A stretch of DNA of 64,000 bases from Diadema setosum (GCF_964275005.1 NC_092705.1:11781912-11845911); one strand, 5' to 3'; numbered from the stretch's first letter, positions 39,301-48,709 are shown. Notes: generated by a model from the letters alone, not told the origin. Made by a program: numbers and translations.

Positions 39301-42300
39301 CGATATCATTTTCTGGGTCAGATGTCGTCGAAGACGAAGAAAGCGACGATGAGGGTGGCGAAGACGCTCCGGCTTCGAACGGCCTTGACCTCCAAATCAA
39401 CCCCAATGACCTCCTCGAGATCAATGACCTCCCCGTCGTCAACAACTTCCCTTCTGTGCCCGTCGAGGGTGTCGACGTCACGAGTGGCAACGTCGAAGAA
39501 CCGACGAGTTATTTAGGTCAGTTTGATTTGATTTGATTTGATTTGATTGCTACATTCCTCTTTCGTATAAGAATATAACAGAAAGCCAATTGAACAAAGT
39601 TCCTGAGTACTATTTGAACAGTGAATTACATGGACATTGGTTGATGGTTAACATAAATGTTTTTAAACTGTTTTTCTTAATAGTACAAAGAGGATTTCGA
39701 GCAAGTGTCTTTACACATTAAATGAAAATCAGATTTCACGTACCAGTTGTTTAAAAGACAAATTAAACAAATGTAGGAGTAACAGGAATCCGCGAGACCA
39801 GATTATCACAAGAGCATGCTTGACGAGGATAATGGCCTCACATATACACATAACAATACAATCAAAGATAATTCGGTCATCACTCATCGAGCAGATTCTG
39901 AGTGGGTAAACAATACAGCATGATACAAATGTTCACTTCCATACCTGAGAAAATACTAATATATGAATCAAACCGAATCGATAAGATAAACTTATACACG
40001 AAATTACGCCGTAGCTTCATTCCTCACTTTTTTATTTGCCACACATGCTGGAAAGAAACCCAATTTTCTTACCCAAATGATTTGCATTCTTCATTTCACT
40101 ATACTTCTTAATACATGACAATAAATTTGTGCCAAAATGTTTTCAACGTGGGACGTGAAATGTGTTCCTAAAATCGAATCATATCTGATGGTAGAGCTAA
40201 GAGTGGGGAGAATAGCTGGTTTGTATATTTCCCCTTCCTATCGACAAACACACAAGATTATTTAAGGGGGTGTTTTTACTCGGCAAACCACATCTGCTTT
40301 GAAAAATATAGCTAGCTAGGAAGAAGAAAATTCAGCAAATAATGTTTGATTCCTGTACTATTCTAAATCTTCTCAAGTCTGTGAGATTTCTTTCCCCTCG
40401 AAACCCTCAATCTAGAAATGTAAGACTGTATGAAGAGCAAAGAAAAAGTGGGTTTTCAGCGGCAGCTTGAGCAGGATCCCCTCAGCTAATATTAAAATCA
40501 TTTTGGTTGAAGTATGTTGTTGTTATTTTAAAGATCGAAAGAAGAGAGAGAGAGAGAAATGGGGCCCTATACAAATAATTTGCCCCAGACAGCACTTATA
40601 ACATAAAACAAACATTATAGATCGTAAAGAGATATAAACAAGAATATTAAATGCATACCAAGTCTCCTCGAGGGAGCTCATATCGTCTCCACGAGGGAGC
40701 TCATATTGTCTCCACAAAGGAGCTCATAAAGTCTCCACGAGGGAGCTCATATTGTCTCCATAAAGGAGCTCATTACGTCTCCACGAGGGAGCTCATATGA
40801 TATTGATGAATACCTCATATTATTCTTCAGACAAACTCAAATAACTACACAATACACGCGCGCGTGTACTGCACACTAACTCATCCACGTGCACACACTC
40901 AACCACATACACACACCTTCAACCACGCACAGACACATCCATATCATGGTTCAACCCAAAATAATGTACAGTATTTAAATAGAGCACACACACAATGATA
41001 TGTTTTTTACAAAATAGACAAAATTACTATAACTGTATCATTGTTTCGAAAGAAAGAAGAAGAAGAAAAAAAATATATATATACAGTGTTTATATCAAGG
41101 AGCTCTAAGGCGTTGATACAGAAAAATATTTGCAGTGTTTATATCAAGGAGCTCTAAGGCGTTGATACAGAAAAATATTTGCAGCAAACAACGGAGAAAT
41201 ATGATACAGATATAATCCTGGAATCAAAGACGTATGAGTATACCTGCGGGCTTCAAGCCCCAAAAAATAAAAAAGTACAATTTAGTGCCAGAAAATGGGA
41301 GTCATAATAATTTTCAAAATAAATTCAAACCACAGATTTAAAGTATTAATTAGGTGCAGGTTGAAGTAGTCAGTTGATTGGCAATACCAGAAAAACCACC
41401 CTTCCCCATATCCATAATTTCTTGCAGGAATTTAAAGATTCCCAAATTCCTGCGAACCGTGATGAAACTATTCATCCTTCGATACAGTCATCTTCTTTAA
41501 AGGACCTCTTGCAAATTTATCATACAACAACGATAACAATGTAGGAATGGATACAATCTGTTCGCTGTAAACTTTGCTTTACTTCACTGACTTTGGTTAT
41601 GTTGCACCTTGTCAAAAATTGAAGAACAGTGTCGGAAAATGTTTTCATTGCTTTATGGGCAAGACGTGAGACATCTCAGTTTAAAACACGGTCAGCTAAC
41701 AACAGCGAAAGCTCCGTTGCCCTTCTCCCTCCCCCGCCCCCCCCCCCCAAAAAAAAAAAGGTATAATGAAAATAAATGCTAGTGCGCCATGTTCGTGATC
41801 GCTTCTGCTTCTGAGAAGATTATAGACGTTTCAAAAATGAGGCAGCGGTCTGGGATACCCTCTAACATAAATACACACAGTCTGGAAGTGGTTAATTTCA
41901 AATCCTCGTCTGTTGGTTGCCATGGTTACGGCTTCCGCTTCGGACCAGGAGGTTTTCATATAATAGGGTGAATGTGACTCCAGAATCCATTCCCTTCACC
42001 TCAAGATTTGCCCGCGCAGATCTATCCCAACAGTGTAGGATGAATGACTGCAATTTTGTCCATGTATATTTTGCCTCGGTGGTCCAATGGAGGGAAATCC
42101 GATGATCACTCTTTGATCCCGTTCCCACGCCCGGGAAAATTGATGCCAGTCATGCGCATCCGGAACATTTAAAAGTTGACTTAAAGACGTAAGCGCTGCG
42201 TATATAGCATCATAATGTCTGGCACATTTCTACTTAAGACTTTTTGTCCGTCGGAAGTGTAAAAAATGTTGAAGAATAAAAAAAAAATGTGACAATTTCA

Positions 42301-43588
42301 GGAAAAAGAGTAATATAATAACTCAAGATAGGCTTTCGCAAGAAAGGCTCGAAATAGCTTTGAATATATTCTGCATGGATTTGAAATCACTGTTGTCAAT
42401 GAAACGAACGCTTCAACATGTGTGTGGACACTTTCGTTACTAGAGTCATAAAAGAGCGTCATACTTAGTAATTCCCTCAATTCGATTACATGTGCTTACA
42501 ACGATAAAACACGATCGCAACCAGAAACCTGCTGTAAAAGACGTGAAAATAGAGTGACAATCGGATTCATTTGAAAGAAGAATTTATAATATTTGATATG
42601 TACTTTCGAAAATACGGATGCAATGCGAAAGAGCTACGTGAATCTTGAAACTATCCAGGAGTTTCTTTTCAAGATAACAATGTGTCTTAAAAACTCCGAA
42701 CACACCCCGTGAAAGTAATTAGGAAGTAATGATATCACATCAAATCATCAAATCAGCCTGGTAGTCCAACTGTTGGGCATCAGATCTTGCGCAATGGCAA
42801 AAATGTATTGGTCATCAAATTCACGACACATCATAGAAAACGTAATCTAAAGTTTCGAAAAGTTTTTTTTTTATTATTCTTGTTCTCTTAAATAGTATAG
42901 TTGGACAAAAGAGCTCGCGGTTTTTCTTTTTTTTTAATGAGAGGACTGCGAGGTTAAAGGGCTGTATGCTGGAATAGTTTCAATAATGCAAAGCCATGAC
43001 TATACAGATGTAGTCCGAAGTTGCTTTTCAGAACATCAGATATCACACGAACAGCTATACATCAGTCATGACGCCAACAAAAGTATAAGTAATAACAGTA
43101 ACAACAGTAACAAAATTAGTAATAACAACGGCATTCCCACTAACGAAAACCACATAACCCCAATCACATAAAAAATATTTGTAGCTTTTCCTGAAAACAT
43201 TTGTAAAATTTCAGAATGTGAATTTGATCGATATTACATGATATGTTATTCTATATTTTGCAGCCTGCGAATCGAATGGACATACGTATTACCATGGCCA
43301 AACATGGCACCCTGTGTTAAACCCGTTCGGTCGGATGGACTGCATTCTCTGCCAATGCGAGGTTAGTACCAGGACCATGGTCACGTGATTGTCTCGTGGG
43401 GGAGAAATTATATATTTGCTATTAAAGGAAACCAACGTCCAAATATGAATGTGGATTGAGTGAAAGCAACAATATTAATTCAACACATCAGTGAAAGTTT
43501 GAGGACAATCTGACAACCCGTTCTAAAGTTGTGATTGTTTTTTACAGTTTGGATGCCGCCATTGCTTGATGAGAAAGCTACAAAAAGA

Positions 43589-43648
<60 letters not shown>

Positions 43649-43667
43649 GTTATCATTATTATTATCA

Positions 43668-43747
<80 letters not shown>

Positions 43748-46401
43748 GTTATTGTTATTATTGTTATTATTGATGATGATGATGATGATGATGATGATCC
43801 ACAGCATTCATATAGGGAAGTCAAGGTATCCTGGGGCTTGACCATACTACTCGTGTATACCTCAGTTACCATGGTTACCGCACGTAAGGAGAAGTGGAAC
43901 CAGAATCATCATCTTCTTCTTTTTTTTTTTTTCCTGTGTGTATAGAATGGCGAGACGAGTTGTAGCCGGCTCACGTGCCAAGCGGACAGCGAACTACCGT
44001 GCCGAAATCCCCAGTATATACCCGGTCAATGCTGCAAGGTGTGCACAGGTATGCATCAAAAGATAATAACGGGGAAGGTTTCTAATAATCCATGCATTAA
44101 AAATGAGTGTGAAAACTAACTGGAAATGAGAGGGGAATTAAAACGGACGGATAAACGGACAGAAGGAGGCAAAATGGGAAGGACGGAAGGGCAGGAGTAA
44201 GATTTAGAAATGGAGAAAGAAAGTAATAACAGATATAAACCATAAGGTATAATGGAGTTAGCAAAGGATATAATCTGTTGGTGGAAAACGGATTTGATAT
44301 TATGCATATTCTGAGTTTAAACAACGATTTGATTCTAGTGATATGAATACCATTTCAGTTTTGATTTGGGGGTTTTAAAGTGTCCAGGTGTTCAATGGAT
44401 TTGTTCGTTTGGGGACAATTTGATATTTTCAGCACATCTTACTATCACTCGGCTGGGCGTAGAGACGCTAGGAATATTATCATGTACTTTCATGTTTGCA
44501 CAGAACGGTACTAGAATTTGTGTTTGTTTTCCGCCTGATCAGACTTCAAGCAGTAAGATTATAAACTTTACATAAATATATATACATTACATACATGAAT
44601 CTGTGTGTGATAAGTATTATTGTATAGTCTGCGTATGATTCAAATACATCTGAGTTCTTCTGGCTCTGCACTTCGTCACAGATGTCGAATACAATATGTC
44701 TCCGTTGTACAGGTATTATACGCACAAGAAGATTATCGATAACTTTGTTTTGTCTTATTTCTTCGTCCACTCGATGAAGATGCATCAGACGAGCCGTCAA
44801 CGCTCGTGCCACCGCTATGTCTTCGGGGCAGAGAGACCACACTCCTCTATAGGTACCAGCCTGAGCTGGTGGAGGGATCAGGTGGCGTCCAAACTTTCAT
44901 GTACGCCCTGGAAAACCTACCGATGAGCGTTGTACAAATTAGAAAATGGGATTTCATTGATGGTAAGTTTAACTGAATGCTTTAAGTGGAAAGCTGTAAT
45001 AGTGCCCCTCCGTCTCCTAAAAGAAGAAAAAAAAATGACTAATTGGTAGGAAGAAATTGGGCTTCAGTGTGTGAAGTATAGATTGGTATTTCCTATTGCT
45101 ATCTTTCATTGACTAGAAAGATTTGTAATATGATGCCTCTGGTATCTGTACTCTAAACAAACATTACTGCGATGCACTGATGTGGGTTGCTCTTCATTTA
45201 ATAAACTGAAGTATGCCCACATATTTTGATTTGGATATCACGCGATATATGATTAGTCCACAGATTTTGCTTGTTCATCTTAGTAATCATGATCCAACAG
45301 TTTACAGATGTACGATGTATATTTCAACTTCGCAAGTAAATGAATGATCATGGAAGTCCAAAGAGATTATTGGAACAGAACTCAGACAACTCGGACTGCT
45401 GACTTCACCTGGGAAAACGACAATGTAGTCAAAATATGAACATGGTTGGGACTTCCGCACGGATTATTGCTGCAAAGAAGAAGAAGAAAAAAAAAAACCC
45501 GCAAAATAAAAATAAAGAGAGAGAGAGAGAGAGAGAGAGACGTGACCAGGTTTAGGACAAGAAAGACTAAATTAACAAAGTTATGTCGAATCAAGTGTGA
45601 GAAAAACATGTGGACTGATCTAATCTATCATTCCAATGGCTTTCTTCAACTTGCAGGTGAATTTCAAAACTTTATGGTGGAAGATCTTTCTTCAGATCGA
45701 TTCCAGAGGGCACTCGGCCAAAATCGGGAAGGCCGATTTCATCTTATGGGCGCCACGACAATGCGTAAGTTTTGTGTGTGGATGTTCGTGCTTCCAAACA
45801 AGCATAAGGAAGTACACTCGTAATTATAATCCATGCAGCAAAGTGTTCAACAGTAAATGAGAATTTCCCCCGACAGCAAATTGGATTCCAGATATGCAAA
45901 GGACGTGAAGGATATAGACAAACGTATCAATGCTAGTCTGAGCAAAGAGTGGTGATTCTATAAAGTTTTAAAGAATTCCATGTTCTCTCTTCTTAAGAAT
46001 GGGCACAATTCCCGAATCAATATCAAGATCAGTATCAATAAATGTCTCAGACTATGAAGCTCTATGAAAGTCTTGTTATGGTAAATGAATATCTATTACA
46101 GTCTCTTTTACTTACTAGGCACCATATCTTTCATTGTCCATCTAGTTTGATTTTTCATTTGCGTTCGATCACGTTCTGTATCTTTTTTGTTTCCTTTGTC
46201 TAAACCGAAATCACAGGGAGAGTTCACAAGTTGGAAGGCAAAGAAGCCAAGCTACAGAGGCGGTGTTCCCCGCGATGCCTACGAAAGGTCGTAAAGCTGC
46301 CGCGCACGCTCGACGTGCGGCCGCTGGAGAGGTCACATGACTGTGACGTCAGAACAAGATGGCAGACGAGACCGAAGAGGGAAACAAGGACTGTCGTTTG
46401 A
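20769..46401 (+). CDS. CHRDL: Chordin-like secreted BMP antagonist (10 coding exons, complete)
   Basis: Joined exons: 20769-20850, 36139-36336, 37491-37654, 38617-38722, 39322-39516, 43264-43361, 43946-44048, 44780-44962, 45657-45764, 46217-46401. All introns are GT-AG, phases match at each junction (1,1,0,1,1,0,1,1,1), and the total is 474 codons including stop. The 473-aa product is close to the roughly 450-aa vertebrate chordin-like proteins. Order: signal peptide (1 to about 23), VWC1 (C30-C92), VWC2 (C115-C180), acidic linker (184-248), VWC3 (C250-C314), and a C-terminal region. Each VWC has ten cysteines with CxxCxC and CCxxC signatures. SWHP/TWHP words in VWC1 and VWC3 and the C-terminal block are typical of CHRDL1/2 rather than chordin itself (no CHRD domains). 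Family role: secreted proteins binding BMPs through VWC domains and modulating signalling. I cannot decide between CHRDL1 and CHRDL2; a single pre-duplication orthologue is likely. Function is inferred from family. Confidence 0.9.
23625..24270. repeat. Degenerate dispersed repeat beginning with (TAA)n
   Basis: It starts with an AATAATAATA run and then ACAGGGTACTTATAATGCGC, GTGCTCAAGGCGCAG and later AATGAGTCTTGAGGGCAACT. I associate this layout with a dispersed repeat seen in several marine invertebrates, from general recollection rather than a database comparison. The right boundary is uncertain. Confidence 0.4.
25220..25870. repeat. TTCGTTATTCCGAA tandem repeat, cluster 1
   Basis: Roughly 20-21-bp units alternate GGTTCGTTATTCCGAA and GGTTCGTTAATCCGAAAATG, often followed by AAATAA. 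Two interior copies of a GCTATAGCTT block after CACACCAATT/CACACAAATT (about 25,290 and 25,512) show a longer-period organisation. From about 25,790 the orientation flips (TTAACGAACCTTCTGAA). The units are diverged. Sister clusters lie at 32.3 and 57.7 kb. Confidence 0.8.
26310..26520. repeat. Dispersed repeat, family B, copy 1
   Basis: ATTCATAACTTTTGAACGGA, TTTTCTTCAA and TGTGTTC occur in the same order and spacing as at about 47,065-47,230 (ATTCATAACTTTGGAACAGA and so on). Two diverged copies in one window imply an interspersed repeat. Boundaries are approximate; it has no coding content. Confidence 0.5.
27899..28022. mobile_element. Short inverted-repeat element with GGGCCC ends
   Basis: The left end GGGCCCCGTTTAATCTAAAG and right end CTTCATAGAACAGGGCCC are inverted. 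AAAATTGATTT and AATCAATTTCAACT continue the pairing inward. The arrangement is a small foldback element of about 124 bp. Confidence 0.55.
28401..28484. repeat. Poly-T run and poly-C run
   Basis: About 35 T's (28,401-28,435) and, 30 bp later, about 18 C's (28,467-28,484). Such long homopolymers are prone to assembly and length error. Confidence 0.8.
28584..28995. mobile_element. Family A palindromic MITE-like repeat, copy 2
   Basis: Starts AAAGAGGGGTGGTACAGTTT and ends ACTATACTATCTCTTTAAA, inverted. It is symmetric around 28,790, with AAAGTGATCCAAATAGAAGG against the inverse ATAGGATCGCTTTGTTTCAC. It is the same family as 3,452-4,199, 59,669-59,966 and 61,376-61,757. Confidence 0.7.
29141..29406. 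mobile_element. MITE with 51-bp terminal inverted repeats
   Basis: The left arm (29,141-29,191, beginning TATGTGACCCGCTACAACAA) and right arm (29,356-29,406) are reverse complements with only two or so mismatches. The interior is about 165 bp and non-coding. ATAT words at both edges may be a target-site duplication (ATAT or TA). The near-identity of the arms points to a fairly recent or structurally constrained element. Confidence 0.8.
31215..31320. repeat. GTA/GCA compound trinucleotide microsatellite
   Basis: About 100 bp of GTAGTAGTGGTAG and GCAGCAGCAGCAGTAG words, then a G-run (31,320-31,331). Long frames on both strands here are artefacts of the repeat. Confidence 0.85.
32312..32790. 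repeat. TTCGTTATTCCGAA tandem repeat, cluster 2
   Basis: Same unit as cluster 1, forward to about 32,640 (GGTTCGTTAATCCAAAAATG, TTCGTTATTCCGGAAG) and then inverted (TTAACGAACCTTCGGAATAA, TTACGAACCTTTGGAATAAC). It lies inside intron 1 of the chordin-like gene. Confidence 0.75.
33258..33323. repeat. Back-to-back (TG)n then (AC)n microsatellite
   Basis: A TG run of about 8 units abuts an AC run of about 24 units at TGTGACAC, giving a self-complementary junction that can fold into a hairpin. Confidence 0.85.
35842..35996. mobile_element. Foldback element with GGATCCAGG-type ends
   Basis: The left end GACGGATCCAGGGGGCGCAA and, in inverted orientation at the right, GGGGCGGATCCAGGAATAAA are related; GGGCGCAACCC pairs with GTTGCGCTCCCC. 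It is about 155 bp, non-coding, and lies 150 bp before exon 2 of the chordin-like gene. A half-copy-like word (GGGGCGGATCAAGGAACCGC) occurs at 63,103. Confidence 0.55.
36139..36336 (+). CDS. CHRDL: Chordin-like exon 2: complete VWC1
   Basis: Acceptor TCTTCCAG, phase 1 in and phase 1 out, donor GCTG|GTAGGT. It encodes residues 28-94: a whole VWC domain with ten cysteines, SWHPFL, CTTCTC and CCPVC. The domain is carried by one exon, unlike VWC2 and VWC3, which are split. The SWHP-x-L-x-P-x-GL pattern is characteristic of the first CR domain of chordin-like proteins. Intron 2 is 1.15 kb with no features of note. Confidence 0.92.
37491..37654 (+). CDS. CHRDL: Chordin-like exon 3: linker and N-terminal half of VWC2
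   Basis: Acceptor TTGAAAG|AG (the only one giving the required phase 1), donor TGCACG|GTGAGT, phase 0 out. It encodes residues 94-148: a 20-residue linker ([15 protein letters not shown]) and VWC2 from C115 through the CVQCGC signature. The acceptor has a weak pyrimidine tract. Confidence 0.88.
38617..38722 (+). CDS. CHRDL: Chordin-like exon 4: C-terminal half of VWC2
   Basis: Acceptor CTATTTTAG, donor GCAG|GTAACG, phase 0 in and 1 out. It encodes residues 149-184: [16 protein letters not shown] through CCPVC, supplying the last six cysteines of VWC2. Intron 3 (37,655-38,616) holds no recognisable element. Confidence 0.9.
39322..39516 (+). CDS. CHRDL: Chordin-like exon 5: acidic linker
   Basis: Acceptor TGGGTCAG, donor TTTAG|GTCAGT, phase 1 in and out, 195 bp. 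It encodes residues 184-249: no cysteine, strongly acidic ([14 protein letters not shown] near the start, then DLLEINDL), probably disordered. Vertebrate CHRDL proteins also have a variable spacer between CR2 and CR3. Because it is symmetric in phase, skipping it would keep the frame. The donor lies next to a (TTTGA)n run at 39,521-39,547. Confidence 0.85.
   Translation: MSSKTKKATMRVAKTLRLRTALTSKSTPMTSSRSMTSPSSTTSLLCPSRVSTSRVATSKNRRVI
40662..40799. repeat. Six-copy, 23-bp minisatellite
   Basis: Units start with GTCTCC at 40662, 40685, 40708, 40731, 40754 and 40777, exactly 23 bp apart. The consensus is GTCTCCACGAGGGAGCTCAT plus three bases. CTCC and GGAG within the unit pair as a small stem, and each unit contains GAGCTC. 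It lies in intron 5. Confidence 0.92.
41084..41181. repeat. Perfect 49-bp tandem duplication
   Basis: 41,084-41,132 is repeated without any visible difference at 41,133-41,181 (unit beginning CAGTGTTTATATCAAGGAGC). The absence of divergence points to a recent duplication or an assembly artefact. Confidence 0.9.
43264..43361 (+). CDS. CHRDL: Chordin-like exon 6: N-terminal half of VWC3
   Basis: Acceptor TATTTTGCAG, donor TGCGAG|GTTAGT, phase 1 in and 0 out. It encodes residues 249-281, with C250, [13 protein letters not shown] and CILCQC. This motif closely fits the third CR domain of chordin-like proteins, which has TWHPVL and CILC-x-C. Confidence 0.92.
43588..43797. repeat. Long (ATT)n microsatellite followed by (GAT)n
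   Basis: About 180 bp of ATT/TTA trinucleotides with a few interruptions, then about nine GAT units. It occupies over a third of the 584-bp intron 6, between the two exons of VWC3. The long polyasparagine, polyisoleucine and polyleucine frames here are not genes. Confidence 0.95.
43946..44048 (+). CDS. CHRDL: Chordin-like exon 7: C-terminal half of VWC3
   Basis: Acceptor TGTGTATAG, donor ACAG|GTATGC, phase 0 in and 1 out. It encodes residues 282-316: [12 protein letters not shown], a PCRNPQ segment and CCKVC, completing the ten cysteines of VWC3. The exon split in VWC2 and VWC3 is at the same phase and domain position, consistent with domain duplication. Confidence 0.9.
44780..44962 (+). CDS. 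CHRDL: Chordin-like exon 8: start of C-terminal region
   Basis: Phase 1 in and out, donor ATTGATG|GTAAGT. It encodes [12 protein letters not shown], then [13 protein letters not shown] and a segment ending [10 protein letters not shown]. The (I)RK-x-DF pattern before the next block resembles the conserved C-terminal part of CHRDL proteins. Two acceptors fit the same frame (exon start 44,780 or 44,789, the latter after ATCAG), differing by three residues; I cannot choose. An in-frame stop about 40 bp upstream excludes a longer exon. Confidence 0.78.
45657..45764 (+). CDS. CHRDL: Chordin-like exon 9
   Basis: Acceptor CTTCAACTTGCAG, donor ATGC|GTAAGT, phase 1 in and out, 108 bp. It encodes residues 377-412 ([17 protein letters not shown] then [11 protein letters not shown]). 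It belongs to the cysteine-free C-terminal region conserved among chordin-like proteins. Intron 8 contains a (GA)n at about 45,517-45,540. Confidence 0.82.
46217..46401 (+). CDS. CHRDL: Chordin-like exon 10: basic C-terminus and stop
   Basis: Acceptor GAAATCACAG, phase 1 in. It encodes residues 413-473, ending in TGA at 46,399-46,401. The segment is very basic ([19 protein letters not shown]) with one CxxxC pair and one further cysteine (SHDCD), and RPKR six residues before the end, a furin-type site. The codon usage and GC content are higher than in the surrounding intron. Vertebrate CHRDL C-termini are less basic as I recall, so this tail may be lineage-specific. Confidence 0.78.
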
Positions 46402-46455
46402 TCTTTTCTTTTTAAAATTCATGTCCATATTTTTCTTTCTCTTTTTTCTTTTGCA

Positions 46456-46461
46456 AATAAA
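46456..46461 (+). terminator. Candidate polyadenylation signal AATAAA
   Basis: AATAAA lies 55 bp after the chordin-like stop codon (context GCAAATAAAACG). It is the first such hexamer downstream; a later site is also possible. The cleavage site cannot be read from sequence alone. Confidence 0.45.
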
Positions 46462-47039
46462 ACGAAAGCCTTTTGTAAATTCTATACATAGATCTATCAA
46501 ATTATTTTGATATTGAAGAATGATATTAGACAGTGATAATTTTAAATGGTGTTTGTTGAGAGCGTCTTCAGCTCCATGGAAGTGATCATAAAACTGTAGG
46601 TATTGTGCCTGAAAAGGCTTAAACGAGAATGAAACCAAAATATTTATGCACATCGAGTGAATGCATATCAAACATCAGATAGTAGTATATCAGTGAATTT
46701 TGAGGGAAAATGGACTGTCTGTTTAGAGGTTATGAATGTGCAAAGTTTCAAGACCGCGCTGTCGCTGGATATAAGACTGCAACAATTCCTGATGCCACAC
46801 TTGGACAGTATCAAGAAAAGTGAATTCAACATTCTTTTTTGTTCATTTTTTTTCTAACATAATGAGAGAGCACTTGATTTGCCTCTTTCCAAAAGGATGG
46901 GGAATTATCAAACCCTTAAGGTTTGTCAGTGAAAAGTAGAAGAAATGTGTACTCTTTATAAAAGATGAACATTGGTGAAATTCTCCTTATATTTTCTTGA
47001 TATCATTGTCCAACTGTCACATCATGAATTTCTGTAGTC

Positions 47040-47230
47040 TTATAATCCAGTGACGGCGGTACAGAAACTTTAAAGATTCATAACTTTGGAACAGATTGTC
47101 CAATTTTCTTCAAATTTCACCGATGTGTTCTAATATTCTTTTTTTTTTGCATTCACTCTATCCACAATGTGTTTCATTCTCCTTTAAAGTGAAAAATGGT
47201 AAAAATCTAATCGTAGAGTACTATGAAGTA
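47040..47230. repeat. Dispersed repeat, family B, copy 2
   Basis: It shares ordered words with 26,310-26,520: ATTCATAACTTTGGAACAGA, TTGTCC, TTTTCTTCAA, GATGTGTTC, and TTCACTCTATCCACAATGTG. Same orientation, moderately diverged. Confidence 0.5.
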
Positions 47231-48309
47231 AACATATACACGTATTCCCATATATGGTATATGGCTACACTTTTATCTGAAGACTCAAAGTTTTCTTGTC
47301 TGTTCATGCCTTGGTTGATATATTTGACTTGATATCCCGGAGAGGACGTTGTTGTATACAAAGATATGTGTGCTCTGGTAACATGCACGTAAATATTTGT
47401 CAGTCGAGACGATCGTCACGCTTGCAAATTATTAATACCTAAAAATTCAGAGTAGTGTTATAATAAGGAAGTTGAAGATGAGGCGGCAAAAATTAGTGCC
47501 AAATTAGCGCCAAATCCTGCAACTCAAAGTAACACTGTCTTCATCTTTTTGTTTAAATGACATAGATCATTGTTGTATCAAATTGCAAATATTAAAGCAG
47601 AAACACTCTGCCAAAGACGACCTTGCGTGGAATGGGGGGGGGGGGGGGGGGGAGGGGAGGAAGTAGAAATGTATGCTCTGAATTTGCATCGTTTTCAGTT
47701 CTGGATGTAAGCTCTCACTCTCTTGTATAGAACTAAGCACCAAAATTAGTTCGGATTGATAAGGTGTACACTGTCATAATGAATCGTTTAGCATTATCGC
47801 CATTTCTTCGAATTATTGATGATGAATATACTTTAGATTTCATATGTAAAGTTTGCATTTTGTGATGCAAAATCGCAGAGACTGCTGAACACATAGGGTT
47901 GATTCATTCAAAGAATTTGACCAGCATGCTAGTTAATTTATTTGTCATCAGGCTTTATTACACATGTATTGGGAATATATTATGCCACGGAGGACCCTGT
48001 ATTGTATAATTTGATCATGCCAAAGATATTTTGTATAGTGTAATGCAAGTGTATACGTGATTTGATATTCTGTGTAGTTTTTTTTTTCTTCCAATCATTG
48101 GGTAAAGGAGAATTGTTTGAATTGAAGTTATATAAAGGCTGCGTAACAAGAGAGTAAACCATGAGTGGGAAGAAAGGCTTTTTGAGGGGCCGAAATATTT
48201 CCTTATGGAATTGTCGGGGACAATATTAAAAAGTCGCTCGGTAATCTACAACTCAACGATGCTGCTACGCTTGGGTGGTGTACTAACCTCGTAAATGTTG
48301 ACTTCCGTT

Positions 48310-48320
48310 TTATTATTATA

Positions 48321-48373
<53 letters not shown>

Positions 48374-48440
48374 CATTATTATTATTATTATTATTATTAT
48401 TGTTATTATTATTATTATTGTTATTATTGTTATTATTCTA
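48310..48440. repeat. (ATT)n microsatellite
   Basis: About 130 bp of TAT/TTA units with occasional G or C interruptions, similar to the tract in chordin-like intron 6. Confidence 0.92.
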
Positions 48441-48709
48441 TTGATATTACTACTACTTCTATTATCATCAACATTTATTATCAACATTATTTTTTCTGTT
48501 ATTCTTAATGGAAACGGATTGCATGTCTAATCGTATTCCATGACTCTGACATGGCCTACAAAAAAGCTTACTCTATACAATCGCCACGGAAGCAATTTGC
48601 GTATGCATGGTGTTGATTATGGCTGAACCGTATATTTTTTAGCCAGTCTTCCTTAAAAAAATAATACCCATTCTTGGCTCAAACCTTGTTCTGAATCGCC
48701 CTTGTCATG

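Larger units (their letters stand above)
39517..43263 (+). other. Intron 5 of the chordin-like gene
   Basis: A 3.7-kb intron with two local tandem duplications (40,662-40,799 and 41,084-41,181, listed separately). It also has a poly-C/poly-A tract near 41,735-41,759, a GC-richer patch at about 41,880-42,140, and short AAC/AAT-rich repeats near 43,080-43,135. No coding exon is seen within it. Confidence 0.65.

Noticed and set aside
40662..40799. CRISPR-like regular repeat spacing
   Set aside because: Units are contiguous 23-bp tandem copies without unique spacers, in an animal intron; it is a minisatellite.
43480..43945. Long overlapping frames of polyisoleucine, polyasparagine and polyleucine on both strands
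   Set aside because: They are translations of the ATT/GAT microsatellite within intron 6 of the chordin-like gene.
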